Assembly (NCBI RefSeq): GCF_900111145.1
Contig: NZ_FOIR01000001.1
Span: 813,501-877,500 of the forward strand
Length of the DNA: 64,000 bases
Source of the DNA: Roseivirga pacifica
GTDB lineage: Bacteria; Bacteroidota; Bacteroidia; Cytophagales; Cyclobacteriaceae
Reading direction: 5' to 3'
The stretch's first letter is position 1. Each line of letters begins with the position of its first letter. The notes below the pieces were generated by a model that saw only the letters and a program-made list of their open reading frames with translations, was not told the DNA's origin and ran no database searches. Below are positions 25,391 through 33,696 of this stretch, piece after piece. A program made the position numbers and the translations under genes.

Positions 25391-28318
25391 ATGAAGGTTT
25401 CTACTGCTCAACCCTACCAATTAATCTATTCACTTTTCCAACATGAATACCTTGGGTATTTGTTCGAATCCTTTGTGGTTCAGCTCGATGACAAGGGAAG
25501 ACTCACTTTACAACACCAAAATATTTCTTCGAAAAATGCCAGAGAGTTCTCTAATGGGGTCGATGAAAGAGACATCAAACTCATTGAGCTAATGGATCAA
25601 ATTCAGCAAGAGTCTATCATGCTGAAGTTTTACAAGAAGAAAGTAAAGCCCGATGAATTCTTTTTGAAGGTTTATGACAAAGAGAATGGGGATAAGGCGC
25701 TTCAAGAGGTAATTCATGGCTACATAGAACAGCGCAGAGCGAAAATTCTCGATTTGCTAGGGGGTAAAATGATCTTTGAGATGGGCCGTGATGGCGAACC
25801 TGCCTGGAAGCAAATTGAGTGGGTAGAAGAACGCGCAACAGTGCTTTTCCACTTTAGGAGAAACGAGGAAAACACGCATTACTTTCCAACCATAAAGCTG
25901 CATGGCGAAAAACTAGAGTGGCAATACAACGGCTCTTACCTAATGTGCAATGAGCCAGCCGGACTTATTTGCCAAAACAAACTGATTAGGTTCGAAAAGA
26001 ACGTAGATGGCAACAAGCTTAAGCCATTCCTGAACAAGAAATTTATAGTGGTGCCACGCAAGGTGGAAGAAACCTACTACAAAAAGTTTGTCACGCAGTT
26101 AGTTTCCTCTTTCGATGTATATGCTAAGGGTTTTGAAATAGAGACCGAGAAGTTTGACTTGGCGCCATCGCTTTCGTTCTCTGAGTTATCAGAATCTTCG
26201 AATGGTACATTATTTGGCAAAACCAATGGCAACGGCCATGCCGATGCCGAAGATTGTAAGATTCTGTTTAAAATAAACTGGCACTACGGGCCTTACCAGT
26301 TTGGCTACGAAACCAATCCGGTTTCTACCGTAGAAATGGAAAAAACGGATGATTCTTACACCTTCCATAAAATTTACCGCAAGGGAGAAGAAGAGAAGAG
26401 CATTCTTACCGAGTTAAGCAGCTTGGGTTTAGCCCTAAAAAATGGGCGTATGACCCTGCCACGAGGCCAAGCCTTTACCTGGATGGCCGATAATTCTGAG
26501 AAACTTGAAGAACTCGGAATTTCCGTAGAGCAGAGCCAATCCGACCGCAAGAAGTATTTCATTGGCGAATCGGCCATTGATATTGAAGTAAGCGAAGGGA
26601 TTGATTGGTTCGATATCAAAGCGATTATACGTTTTGGCGAATTCGAAATTCCTTTTGAAGAACTACGCAAGCTTATTAAGGCTAAAAAGAAGGAGTTGAA
26701 GCTGCCAAATGGTGAAATTGCCGTAATTCCAGAGTCTTGGTTTACCGATTATTCGGAATTGTTCTCCTTGATTGAACCGGACCAGCATACACACAAGCTT
26801 AAAAAGCACCACTTGGCTTTGATTCAGGACCTGCAGAATGGAAACCTTGCCAAGGTAACCATGGACCGCAAGTTGCAAAGGCTCGAAGGCTTTGAAGAAA
26901 TTGATGATTATCCATTGGCCGAAAGCTTTAATGGCACACTAAGGCCTTACCAAAAAGCCGGTTACAACTGGATGCGCTTTTTGAGCGAATATAACTTTGG
27001 TGGCTGCCTTGCTGATGACATGGGTTTGGGTAAAACCGTACAGACTCTGGCGCTTTTGCAGGCACAGAAAGCTGCTGGGGCGGAGAACGCCTCTTTGCTT
27101 ATAATGCCTACATCGCTTATTTATAACTGGCAGCTCGAAGCGGCTAAATTCACACCAAACATGAAGGTTTTGGTGTATACCGGCACAAACCGAGACAAGA
27201 ATCCGGAGCTTTTTCAAAACTACGACCTCATCATTACCTCTTACGGTATTACCAGGCTCGACATAGAAATTCTAAAGGAATACTACTTCCATTATGTGAT
27301 TTTGGATGAGTCTCAGGCTATTAAAAACCCTGATTCCATCATTTCAAAATCGGTGCGTGAGTTGAACTCAAGGCATCGCCTAATTCTTACGGGTACTCCG
27401 CTAGAAAACAGTACCATGGATCTTTGGTCGCAAATCAGCTTTATTAATCCGGGCTTGCTGGGCACGCAGCGCTTCTTCCGCGATGAATTCCAAATGGCGA
27501 TTGAAAAACGTCAGGATGTGGAGAAAATGCGCAAGCTGAATGTAATGATCAAACCATTTATTCTGCGCAGGCAAAAGTCTCAGGTAGCATCGGATCTGCC
27601 AGAGAAAATTGAAAACGTGAAGTATAGCACCATGTCGCCTCAGCAGGAAGAAAAGTATGAGGAGGCTAAGACTTACTATCGCAATAAAATTCTCGATACC
27701 ATTGAGAAGAGCGGTATTAAAAAGTCGCAGATGTTGCTTTTGCAAGGACTCACGAAGCTGCGCCAGCTGGCCAATCACCCGCTAATGGTAGAGGAAGGTT
27801 ACGATGGCGATTCTGGCAAAATGGAGGACATTACCTACATGATTGACTCTGCGCTTAGCGAAGGGCACAAGATTCTAATTTTTAGCCAGTTTGTAAAGCA
27901 TTTATCGATCATCAGAAAATACCTGAACGAGAAGGAAATTAAGCATGCTTATTTGGATGGTGCCACTAAAGATCGCCAAGGCCAGGTAGAGCTTTTCCAA
28001 AATGATGATAGCGTAAATGTTTTCCTTATTTCGCTTAAAGCAGGTGGCTTAGGGCTCAACCTTACCCGTGCAGATTACGTATTCTTGCTCGACCCATGGT
28101 GGAACCCTGCCATTGAAGCGCAAGCAGTAGACAGGGCGCACAGAATCGGGCAAAAGCGAACTGTTTTCACTTATAAATTTATTAGTAGAAATACTGTTGA
28201 GGAGAAAATTTTAGCTTTGCAGCAGAGCAAACTTCGCTTGGCTTCGGACCTTATAACGACAGAAGAAAGCTTCATTAAAAAGCTATCGGCCGAAGATATT
28301 GGTGAGTTGTTGGCTTAA
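25391..28318 (+). CDS. SNF2-family DEAD/DEAH-box helicase
   Basis: This 975-residue ATPase has an N-terminal half (1-490) of unassigned function, then a SNF2 motor. Walker A is in LADDMGLGKTVQTLALLQ (about residue 540), motif II is DESQAIKN, motif III is LTGTPLENSTMDLWSQ, and helicase C motifs include SLKAGGLGLNLTRADYV and DRAHRIGQKRTVFTYKF. Bacterial members act on DNA-protein or RNA polymerase complexes; the precise target is unknown. No methyltransferase or nuclease neighbour suggests a defence island. It stands alone between the permease and radA. Confidence 0.92.
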   Translation: MKVSTAQPYQLIYSLFQHEYLGYLFESFVVQLDDKGRLTLQHQNISSKNAREFSNGVDERDIKLIELMDQIQQESIMLKFYKKKVKPDEFFLKVYDKENGDKALQEVIHGYIEQRRAKILDLLGGKMIFEMGRDGEPAWKQIEWVEERATVLFHFRRNEENTHYFPTIKLHGEKLEWQYNGSYLMCNEPAGLICQNKLIRFEKNVDGNKLKPFLNKKFIVVPRKVEETYYKKFVTQLVSSFDVYAKGFEIETEKFDLAPSLSFSELSESSNGTLFGKTNGNGHADAEDCKILFKINWHYGPYQFGYETNPVSTVEMEKTDDSYTFHKIYRKGEEEKSILTELSSLGLALKNGRMTLPRGQAFTWMADNSEKLEELGISVEQSQSDRKKYFIGESAIDIEVSEGIDWFDIKAIIRFGEFEIPFEELRKLIKAKKKELKLPNGEIAVIPESWFTDYSELFSLIEPDQHTHKLKKHHLALIQDLQNGNLAKVTMDRKLQRLEGFEEIDDYPLAESFNGTLRPYQKAGYNWMRFLSEYNFGGCLADDMGLGKTVQTLALLQAQKAAGAENASLLIMPTSLIYNWQLEAAKFTPNMKVLVYTGTNRDKNPELFQNYDLIITSYGITRLDIEILKEYYFHYVILDESQAIKNPDSIISKSVRELNSRHRLILTGTPLENSTMDLWSQISFINPGLLGTQRFFRDEFQMAIEKRQDVEKMRKLNVMIKPFILRRQKSQVASDLPEKIENVKYSTMSPQQEEKYEEAKTYYRNKILDTIEKSGIKKSQMLLLQGLTKLRQLANHPLMVEEGYDGDSGKMEDITYMIDSALSEGHKILIFSQFVKHLSIIRKYLNEKEIKHAYLDGATKDRQGQVELFQNDDSVNVFLISLKAGGLGLNLTRADYVFLLDPWWNPAIEAQAVDRAHRIGQKRTVFTYKFISRNTVEEKILALQQSKLRLASDLITTEESFIKKLSAEDIGELLA

Positions 28319-28383
28319 GGGCTTTCCCGTTCATCCCTGAAATATCCCGATTCACTACAAAAACCGCGTTTTTTGTGTTAAAT

Positions 28384-28531
28384 GGAGAAATTTTTCTCCG
28401 AGAGGTGTATCCTTTTTTCGTTTTAGGAGTTAACTATGAAGGACGTTTTATTCTATTCATACTCTCTTCATAGTGAAATAGAAAAAATGTTTAATTCGGT
28501 TGAGCGGGTGCATAAGGTACCCGCTTTTTTT
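28384..28531 (+). ncRNA. Candidate structured RNA ending in an intrinsic terminator
   Basis: Three consecutive dyads fill the gap between the helicase and radA: GGAGAAA/TTTCTCC (28384-28399), CTATGAAG/CTTCATAG (28434-28441 and 28466-28473) and the terminator stem AGCGGGT/ACCCGCT. The terminator is over 180 bases beyond the helicase stop, so it may end a separate small transcript. No promoter can be assigned with confidence. A 41-codon ORF from ATG 28436 runs through the terminator and is not considered coding. Confidence 0.35.
28503..28531 (+). terminator. Intrinsic terminator upstream of radA
   Basis: AGCGGGT (28503-28509) pairs with ACCCGCT (28519-28525) around a 9-base loop and runs into seven T. 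It rules out the longer radA frame from TTG 28500. Confidence 0.88.
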
Positions 28532-28553
28532 ATGCAATTCGCTATCTTTCCGC

Positions 28554-29927
28554 ATGGCTAAAACAAAGTCGGTTTACGTATGTCAGAGTTGTGGAGCAAC
28601 TGCTCCAAAGTGGATAGGGAAGTGCCACTCGTGTAGCGAATGGAATACTTATGTAGAAGAAAAAATCACTAAAGAGGATAGTTCTAAACCTAGCTGGCGA
28701 ACGGAAAGTAACCGTTCTAAAATAGCCAGCAAACCCGTAAAAATTTCTGAGGTAGAAGGCCAAGTAGAAAAGCGCCTGAATACAAGCGATGCCGAGCTGA
28801 ACCGTGTACTTGGTGGAGGTATTGTGGGTGGTTCGTTGGTGTTAATTGGTGGTGAACCGGGCATTGGTAAGTCTACACTTATGCTGCAGCTGGCGCTAAG
28901 CGCTCAAAACACACAGGTGCTTTATGTTTCGGGCGAGGAAAGCCAACAACAGATAAAGATGCGAGCCGATAGAATCGGTTATAAATCACCCTCATGCTAC
29001 ATTCTCTCAGAAACCGGCACGCAACAAATTTTTGAGCAGATAGAAGAGTTAAAGCCGAAGTTGGTCATTATTGATTCCATTCAAACCCTACAAACGAATA
29101 GAATTGAGTCGGCACCGGGTTCGGTATCGCAAGTGCGCGAATGTACTGCCGAATTGCTGCGCTTTGCTAAAGAAACAAACACACCGGTTTTTCTAATTGG
29201 TCATATTACAAAAGAAGGCAGCCTTGCTGGTCCAAAAGTTTTGGAGCATATGGTAGACACCGTGCTGCAATTTGAAGGCGATAGGCACATGACTTATCGA
29301 ATTCTTAGAACAATAAAAAACAGGTTTGGGTCTACCTCCGAATTGGGCATTTACGAAATGTTGGGCAGTGGTTTGCGTCAGGTTTCTAACCCTTCGGAAA
29401 TACTCATTACGCAAAAAGCAGAAGACTTACCGGGAGTGGCCATTGGTGCCACTATTGAGGGAAACCGCCCCCTAATGATCGAAATTCAATCTTTGGTGAG
29501 TCCCGCTACATACGGAACCCCACAGCGAAGTACCACAGGTTTTGATGCTAAGCGAATGAATATGCTGCTGGCAGTTTTGGAGAAACGCGGAGGCCTGCGT
29601 TTTGGTAGCCAAGATGTGTTTTTGAATGTGGCTGGAGGAATTAGAATAGATGAGCCTGCGCTGGACCTTGCCGTTTGCGCCTCCTTGGTGAGTGCATATC
29701 ATGATGTTCCCGTAACCGATAAAGTGGCTTTTGCTGCAGAGGTTGGCTTGGGAGGAGAAATTCGAGCGGTAAATAGGATTGATAGCCGAATTGCCGAAGC
29801 AGAGAAGTTAGGTTTTGAAGAAATTTACATTTCAACCCACAATATGAAGGGGCTGGAGAAGCCAAAGAAAATCGTTGTGAAATCCTTCAATAAGTTGAAA
29901 GAAGTTTTTGAAGAGCTAATGGGCTAG
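28554..29927 (+). CDS. radA: DNA repair protein RadA
   Basis: This 457-residue RecA-like ATPase promotes branch migration in recombinational repair. An N-terminal zinc finger (CQSCGATAPKWIGKCHSC), Walker A (GGEPGIGKSTLML), the RadA-specific KNRFGSTSELGIYEM motif and a C-terminal Lon-like domain (LNVAGGIRIDEPALDLAVCA) appear in order. ATG 28554 is chosen because the longer frame crosses an intrinsic terminator. TATCTTTC (28543-28550) lies directly upstream and could be a -7 element with almost no leader. Its 3' end overlaps the convergent PLP gene by 12 bases. Confidence 0.96.
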   Translation: MAKTKSVYVCQSCGATAPKWIGKCHSCSEWNTYVEEKITKEDSSKPSWRTESNRSKIASKPVKISEVEGQVEKRLNTSDAELNRVLGGGIVGGSLVLIGGEPGIGKSTLMLQLALSAQNTQVLYVSGEESQQQIKMRADRIGYKSPSCYILSETGTQQIFEQIEELKPKLVIIDSIQTLQTNRIESAPGSVSQVRECTAELLRFAKETNTPVFLIGHITKEGSLAGPKVLEHMVDTVLQFEGDRHMTYRILRTIKNRFGSTSELGIYEMLGSGLRQVSNPSEILITQKAEDLPGVAIGATIEGNRPLMIEIQSLVSPATYGTPQRSTTGFDAKRMNMLLAVLEKRGGLRFGSQDVFLNVAGGIRIDEPALDLAVCASLVSAYHDVPVTDKVAFAAEVGLGGEIRAVNRIDSRIAEAEKLGFEEIYISTHNMKGLEKPKKIVVKSFNKLKEVFEELMG

Positions 29928-30806
29928 GCCGAAACCAGCTCGACCCTGGAGGCCACCAGTATGGATAGCCAAAATACTCGTGCCTTTTTGGAAAGCGCCT
30001 TTTTCTATCCTATCAAAAAGACCATAGAACATTTTTGCCGTATAAACAGGCTCTAACAGAAAGTCGTAGGCTTCTTCAAAAGCCTTCATAAAGTCCATTA
30101 ATTCAAAATTAGTTTTGGCATAGCCTCCAAAGTGATAATCGGTTTTAATAGACCAATTCTTCAAATGCTGTCCATTTACTTGTGTAAGCAAGTTGGTAAC
30201 TTCCTCAATTAGGAAATTTCCTTTAAGTGCAGAGAAACCTAGAACCTTCCCTTGACCATTTAAACCGTGGATAATTCCAGCCACTGTTCCGCCTGTTCCA
30301 ACAGGGCAGGCGTAGTAATCATAATTGGATTCTTCTTTTAGCATCTCTGAAGTGCCTTTTATGGCTAGCCCATTGGTTCCACCTTCAGGAATTAAGTAGA
30401 AGTCATTGAATTTATTTTGTAATGTTTGTTTTACTTTTTCTGTGTTTTTCAACCGATAGGTGCTTCTATCCATATAATGCAAGTGCATACCGAATTCCGT
30501 GGCAGATTGTAAGGTGTGATTGAGAGGCAAATGTTCTTCTCCCCGAATTACCCCGATAGTTTTAAAACCCTCTGCTTTTCCAATGCCCGCCACGGCATAA
30601 ATGTGATTGGAGTATGCTCCCCCAAAAGTAAGCAGTGTGTCATGGCCTTGTTTTTTGGCCTCTTGTAAGTTGTATTTCAGCTTGTGGTATTTGTTACCAG
30701 AGGCAAAGGGGTGGTTTAAATCTTCACGTTTTACGAAAACGCTTACCTCCATTTGCTCAAAAAGCGGTGCATGAATTTGCTGTACAGGTGCATTGCCTAA
30801 TTCCAT
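29916..30806 (-). CDS. PLP-dependent ACC deaminase / D-cysteine desulfhydrase family enzyme
   Basis: This 296-residue fold-type II PLP enzyme has its likely cofactor lysine at Lys39 in ASGNKYHKLKYNL, the family motif GNKxxKL. GGAYSNHIYAVAGIGKAEG and PVGTGGTVAGIIHG are the substrate and phosphate loops. The family contains ACC deaminases and D-cysteine desulfhydrases, which cannot be told apart here; a D-amino-acid lyase role is more likely for this length. Upstream of its start lies the first REP-like unit. Confidence 0.87.
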   Translation of the reverse strand: MELGNAPVQQIHAPLFEQMEVSVFVKREDLNHPFASGNKYHKLKYNLQEAKKQGHDTLLTFGGAYSNHIYAVAGIGKAEGFKTIGVIRGEEHLPLNHTLQSATEFGMHLHYMDRSTYRLKNTEKVKQTLQNKFNDFYLIPEGGTNGLAIKGTSEMLKEESNYDYYACPVGTGGTVAGIIHGLNGQGKVLGFSALKGNFLIEEVTNLLTQVNGQHLKNWSIKTDYHFGGYAKTNFELMDFMKAFEEAYDFLLEPVYTAKMFYGLFDRIEKGAFQKGTSILAIHTGGLQGRAGFGLAH

Positions 30807-30835
30807 CTGCCGAAGTTAGTGAATATTGAAACTCA

Positions 30836-31003
30836 TCTTTGACAAACTTTTGGTTGTTGGAAGAACAGTGTTTCTGAAGCACTAATGCTGGAGTTTATAG
30901 TTTGTCAAAGTTGGTGTTGGCTGTAAACTTCGACAAACTGGTTTACCCAATTTAGAGTAACCTGGGCTTTGAGTGCTTTGACTTGCTTAAAGTTTGTCGA
31001 AGC
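30836..31003 (+). repeat. REP-like unit R1 (upstream of the RAYT gene)
   Basis: This ~168-base unit has four 12-base arms. A is CTTTGACAAACT (30837-30848), B is AGTTTGTCAAAG (30899-30910), C is CTTCGACAAACT (30928-30939) and D is AGTTTGTCGAAG (30991-31002). A pairs with B and C with D, giving two large hairpins of about 50-base loops. Units R2 and R3 are direct repeats of it. Confidence 0.9.
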
Positions 31004-31046
31004 CTAGACAATGATGCTAGTTCGTATTTTGTAAATTGATTTTACA

Positions 31047-31598
31047 ATGGCACATACTGATTCTTATAAAACACAATTTCACAATGGGCAGTATTATCAT
31101 GTTTTTAATCGAGCGATAAGTAACGAGTTGTTGTTTCGTAACCCAGATAATTACGAGTTCTTCCTTCGACAATATCGTAAGTACATGAGTGACTCAGTAG
31201 ATACAGTAGCTTACTGTCTGCTACCAAATCATTTTCATTTCTGTATCAAGGTTTTAAATCAAGAATTAGTTAGTAGACGATTCCGGTGTTTATTTCAATC
31301 TTATGCGCTTGCTTACAATAAGGTGTTTAGAAGGAGAGGGACATTGATGGAAAGACCATTTAAGAGAATATTAGTGACAGATAACCACTTGACTCGTTTG
31401 ATAAGATACATTCATCAAAACCCGGAAAAGCACGGATACTCAGATGATTTTAGGTGTTGGGAATGGTCCTCCTATTCGGAATTATTGAATGAGGTACCAA
31501 GGGTTGTTACGAGTGATTTCGCAGTTGAATGGTTTCAGAATAAAGAGGAGTTTATCGACTTTCACCGTACTATTGAAACAGAAAGTCGTTTGGAGTAA
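31047..31598 (+). CDS. REP-associated tyrosine transposase (RAYT / TnpA-REP)
   Basis: This 183-residue Y1-transposase-fold protein is related to IS200/IS605 TnpA. The HUH motif is LLPNHFHFCIKV (His62, His64) and the catalytic tyrosine is Tyr121 in RYIHQNPEKHGY, a signature of RAYTs. Such proteins nick and join single-stranded REP hairpins and are thought to spread them in the genome. The gene lies in a cassette between direct repeat units R1 (43 bases upstream) and R2 (5 bases downstream). The ORF appears intact. There is no passenger gene. Confidence 0.93.
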   Translation: MAHTDSYKTQFHNGQYYHVFNRAISNELLFRNPDNYEFFLRQYRKYMSDSVDTVAYCLLPNHFHFCIKVLNQELVSRRFRCLFQSYALAYNKVFRRRGTLMERPFKRILVTDNHLTRLIRYIHQNPEKHGYSDDFRCWEWSSYSELLNEVPRVVTSDFAVEWFQNKEEFIDFHRTIETESRLE

Positions 31599-31603
31599 GC
31601 CCT

Positions 31604-31770
31604 CTTTGACAAACTTTTGGTTGTTGGAAGAACAGTGTTTCTACAGCACTAGTGCTAGAGTTTACAGTTTGTCAAAGTTGATGCTGGTTCGTAAACTTCG
31701 ACAAACTGGTTCATCAAATCTTGTGCTATTTGAGCTTGCGTACTTTCCCTCGCTTAAAGTTTGTCGAAAC
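31604..31770 (+). repeat. REP-like unit R2 (downstream of the RAYT gene)
   Basis: A direct repeat of R1 with the same four arms: CTTTGACAAACT at the start, AGTTTGTCAAAG, CTTCGACAAACT and AGTTTGTCGAAA at the end. Point differences from R1 lie mostly in the loops, for example CTACAGCACTAGTGCTAGAG versus the matching R1 stretch. It begins 5 bases after the transposase stop. Confidence 0.9.
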
Positions 31771-31806
31771 AAGCTATCAAACTGCTCAGATTGTATTGAA
31801 ACATAT

Positions 31807-31975
31807 CTTTGATAAACTTTCGGTTGTTGGAAGGCAGAGCGTTTGTACTACGCTTATGCTGGAGTTTATAGTTTGTCAAAGTTGATGCCGGGTCATAAAC
31901 TTCGACAAACTGGTTCATCAAGTTTCGTGTTACCTGAGCTTTGCGAACTTTCACTTGCTTAAAGTTTGTCGAAGC
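31807..31975 (+). repeat. REP-like unit R3
   Basis: A third direct copy, 36 bases after R2. Arm A is altered (CTTTGATAAACT), while B, C and D match R1 (AGTTTGTCAAAG, CTTCGACAAACT, AGTTTGTCGAAG). R1 and R3 also share upstream sequence (TTGAAAC followed by ATCTTTGA). Together, R2, R3 and short flanks occupy the gene-free stretch 31599-32048. Confidence 0.88.
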
Positions 31976-32033
31976 AGGGTTCTACTATTTTCTTCACTTG
32001 GCCAGAATATAACGACAACAACGGCATATTCAT

Positions 32034-32041
32034 TAACTTTG
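32034..32041 (+). promoter_or_regulatory. Putative -7 element of the rluD-type gene
   Basis: TAACTTTG matches TAnnTTTG exactly and ends 7 bases before the ATG at 32049. No TTTG is visible at the expected -33 position. Confidence 0.4.
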
Positions 32042-32048
32042 CCATTCA

Positions 32049-33056
32049 ATGGAAGAGCAGGAAGACCTTTTTGAACACCATCGCATTGTTTGCGATCCGG
32101 GGCAAGAGCCTTACAGAATTGATAAGTTTTTGATGGACAGGTTGCCAAATGTTACACGTAACAAGGTGCAACAGGGTATTAAGGACGGTTTTGTAACGGT
32201 AAACGGAGAAGAGATTAAGCCCAACTTTAAAGTACGGGCAAACGATGTGGTAGTAGTGGCTTTACCCGAACCACCACGCGATACCGAAGTGATTCCTGAA
32301 GATATTCCCCTAAACATTGTTTATGAAGATGACGACCTGCTTGTGGTGAATAAAGAGGCTGGTATGGTGGTGCATCCTGCATATAATAATTGGTCGGGTA
32401 CTTTGGTGAATGCGCTGGCCTATCACTTTACACAATTGCCCACCATGAAGGACAATGAGGGTAGGCCTGGCTTGGTGCACCGTATTGATAAGGATACCTC
32501 GGGCTTGCTCGTAATTGCCAAAACAGAGCAGGCTATGACGGGTCTGGCCAAACAGTTTTTCGACCATAGTATTGAGCGGACTTATTACGCTTTAGTGTGG
32601 GGCGTGCCTTTGCAAGAAAGCGGCACCATAAACGTGCACCTTGGCCGTAGTGAAAAGGACAGGAGAGTTACTGTTGCTATTGAGGATGGCTCTAGGGGCC
32701 GCCATGCCATTACACATTATAAGGTACTGAAGGACCTACGCTATGTTTCGCTTATTCAATGCAATTTAGAAACAGGTAGAACTCACCAGATTAGGGCGCA
32801 CCTAAAATACTTGGGGCATCCGCTTTTTAATGACGAGACCTACGGTGGCAACAAAGTGCTAAAGGGTACTCAGTTTTCTAAATACAAAGCATTTGTAGAA
32901 AATGGCTTTAAGCTAATGCCACGGCAAGCACTACATGCAAAATCCTTAGGCTTTGTACACCCAATAAGTAATAAGTTTATGCAGTTCGACTCGGAGTTGC
33001 CACAGGATTTTACGGCAGTATTAGAAAAGTGGGAGAACTACGTTAAGCACGAGTAA
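32049..33056 (+). CDS. RluD-type 23S rRNA/tRNA pseudouridine synthase
   Basis: This 335-residue RluA/RluD-family enzyme has an N-terminal S4 RNA-binding domain (about 18-80, IDKFLMDRLPNVTRNKVQQGI) and a catalytic domain with the family Asp in VHRIDKDTSGLLVIAK, followed by ETGRTHQIRAHLKYLGHPL. The S4-plus-catalytic layout and this motif match RluD, which modifies helix 69 of 23S rRNA. Exact target sites cannot be told from sequence. It overlaps the convergent hemolysin III gene by 14 bases. Confidence 0.92.
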   Translation: MEEQEDLFEHHRIVCDPGQEPYRIDKFLMDRLPNVTRNKVQQGIKDGFVTVNGEEIKPNFKVRANDVVVVALPEPPRDTEVIPEDIPLNIVYEDDDLLVVNKEAGMVVHPAYNNWSGTLVNALAYHFTQLPTMKDNEGRPGLVHRIDKDTSGLLVIAKTEQAMTGLAKQFFDHSIERTYYALVWGVPLQESGTINVHLGRSEKDRRVTVAIEDGSRGRHAITHYKVLKDLRYVSLIQCNLETGRTHQIRAHLKYLGHPLFNDETYGGNKVLKGTQFSKYKAFVENGFKLMPRQALHAKSLGFVHPISNKFMQFDSELPQDFTAVLEKWENYVKHE

Positions 33057-33696
33057 AATCGAGCACTTGCAAAATGGCTACGGCATGAAAGGCGGTTCCG
33101 CCTAGCACAAAAATATGCCAAATGGCGTGGTGGTATTTTAGCTTTCTCATAAGGTAGAAGGCCACTCCGCCAGTATAACAAAGCCCTCCGTACAGCATAT
33201 AGTTTACGGCTTGGTTACCCATTACTTCGGCTAACCTATCGAACATTAAATATCCAAGCCAGCCCATGCCTAGGTACGATAGGAGTGAGATAAACTCAAA
33301 CCTGCCGGTAAAGAATATTTTGAAGATGGTGCCCAGCGCTGCAATGGCCCAAACTGCTATCAATAGGTTCTTTCCGATTGCTTCATTGCCCAAAACACCC
33401 CAGCAAAAAGGCGTAAATGTGCCTGCAATAAGCAAGTAGATAGAAATATGATCGAGCTTTTTAAAAAGCAGCTTTTGCTTTTTGGCTTTCACTAAATGAT
33501 AAAGCGTAGAGCTAGCATAAAGAACAATGCAAGTGAGAAAGAAAACAGCCGTGCTCCAAGCTTGGTAGTTTGCAGCATTGCTGCTTAAGGCTGAATAAAC
33601 CCCAATTATTCCGAAGACTACGCCCGGAAAATGGGTGAGCACATTGGCTCTTTCTTCTTCAGACGTATAGGCATCTAGTTTTATAGGCTTTTTCAA
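33043..33696 (-). CDS. Hemolysin III / PAQR family membrane protein
   Basis: This 217-residue protein has seven membrane helices. Family motifs include NVLTHFPGVVFGIIG, YASSTLYHL, DHISIYLLIAGTFTPF and the C-terminal HIFVLGGTAFHAVAIL, with the conserved metal-binding His residues. Bacterial members (YqfA, Hly-III) are inner-membrane proteins linked to lipid or membrane homeostasis. Its start overlaps the potassium channel stop by four bases, and it is the last gene of a three-gene channel operon. Confidence 0.9.
   Translation of the reverse strand: MKKPIKLDAYTSEEERANVLTHFPGVVFGIIGVYSALSSNAANYQAWSTAVFFLTCIVLYASSTLYHLVKAKKQKLLFKKLDHISIYLLIAGTFTPFCWGVLGNEAIGKNLLIAVWAIAALGTIFKIFFTGRFEFISLLSYLGMGWLGYLMFDRLAEVMGNQAVNYMLYGGLCYTGGVAFYLMRKLKYHHAIWHIFVLGGTAFHAVAILQVLDFTRA

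Noticed and set aside
25391-28318. SNF2 helicase as part of a DISARM-like defence island
   Set aside because: The neighbours are core genes (LolC-type permease, radA); there is no methyltransferase, nuclease or DUF1998 partner.
28436-28561. 41-codon ORF before radA
   Set aside because: It spans a strong intrinsic terminator and overlaps the radA start; it is unlikely to be translated in full.
31489-31812. Plus-strand 107-codon frame across the RAYT end and unit R2
   Set aside because: It overlaps the transposase in another frame and runs through repeat arms; it has no protein-like features.
30836-31975. A CRISPR-like repeat array near 31 kb
   Set aside because: The repeats are ~168-base direct units with internal palindromes around a RAYT gene, and there are no short regular spacers.
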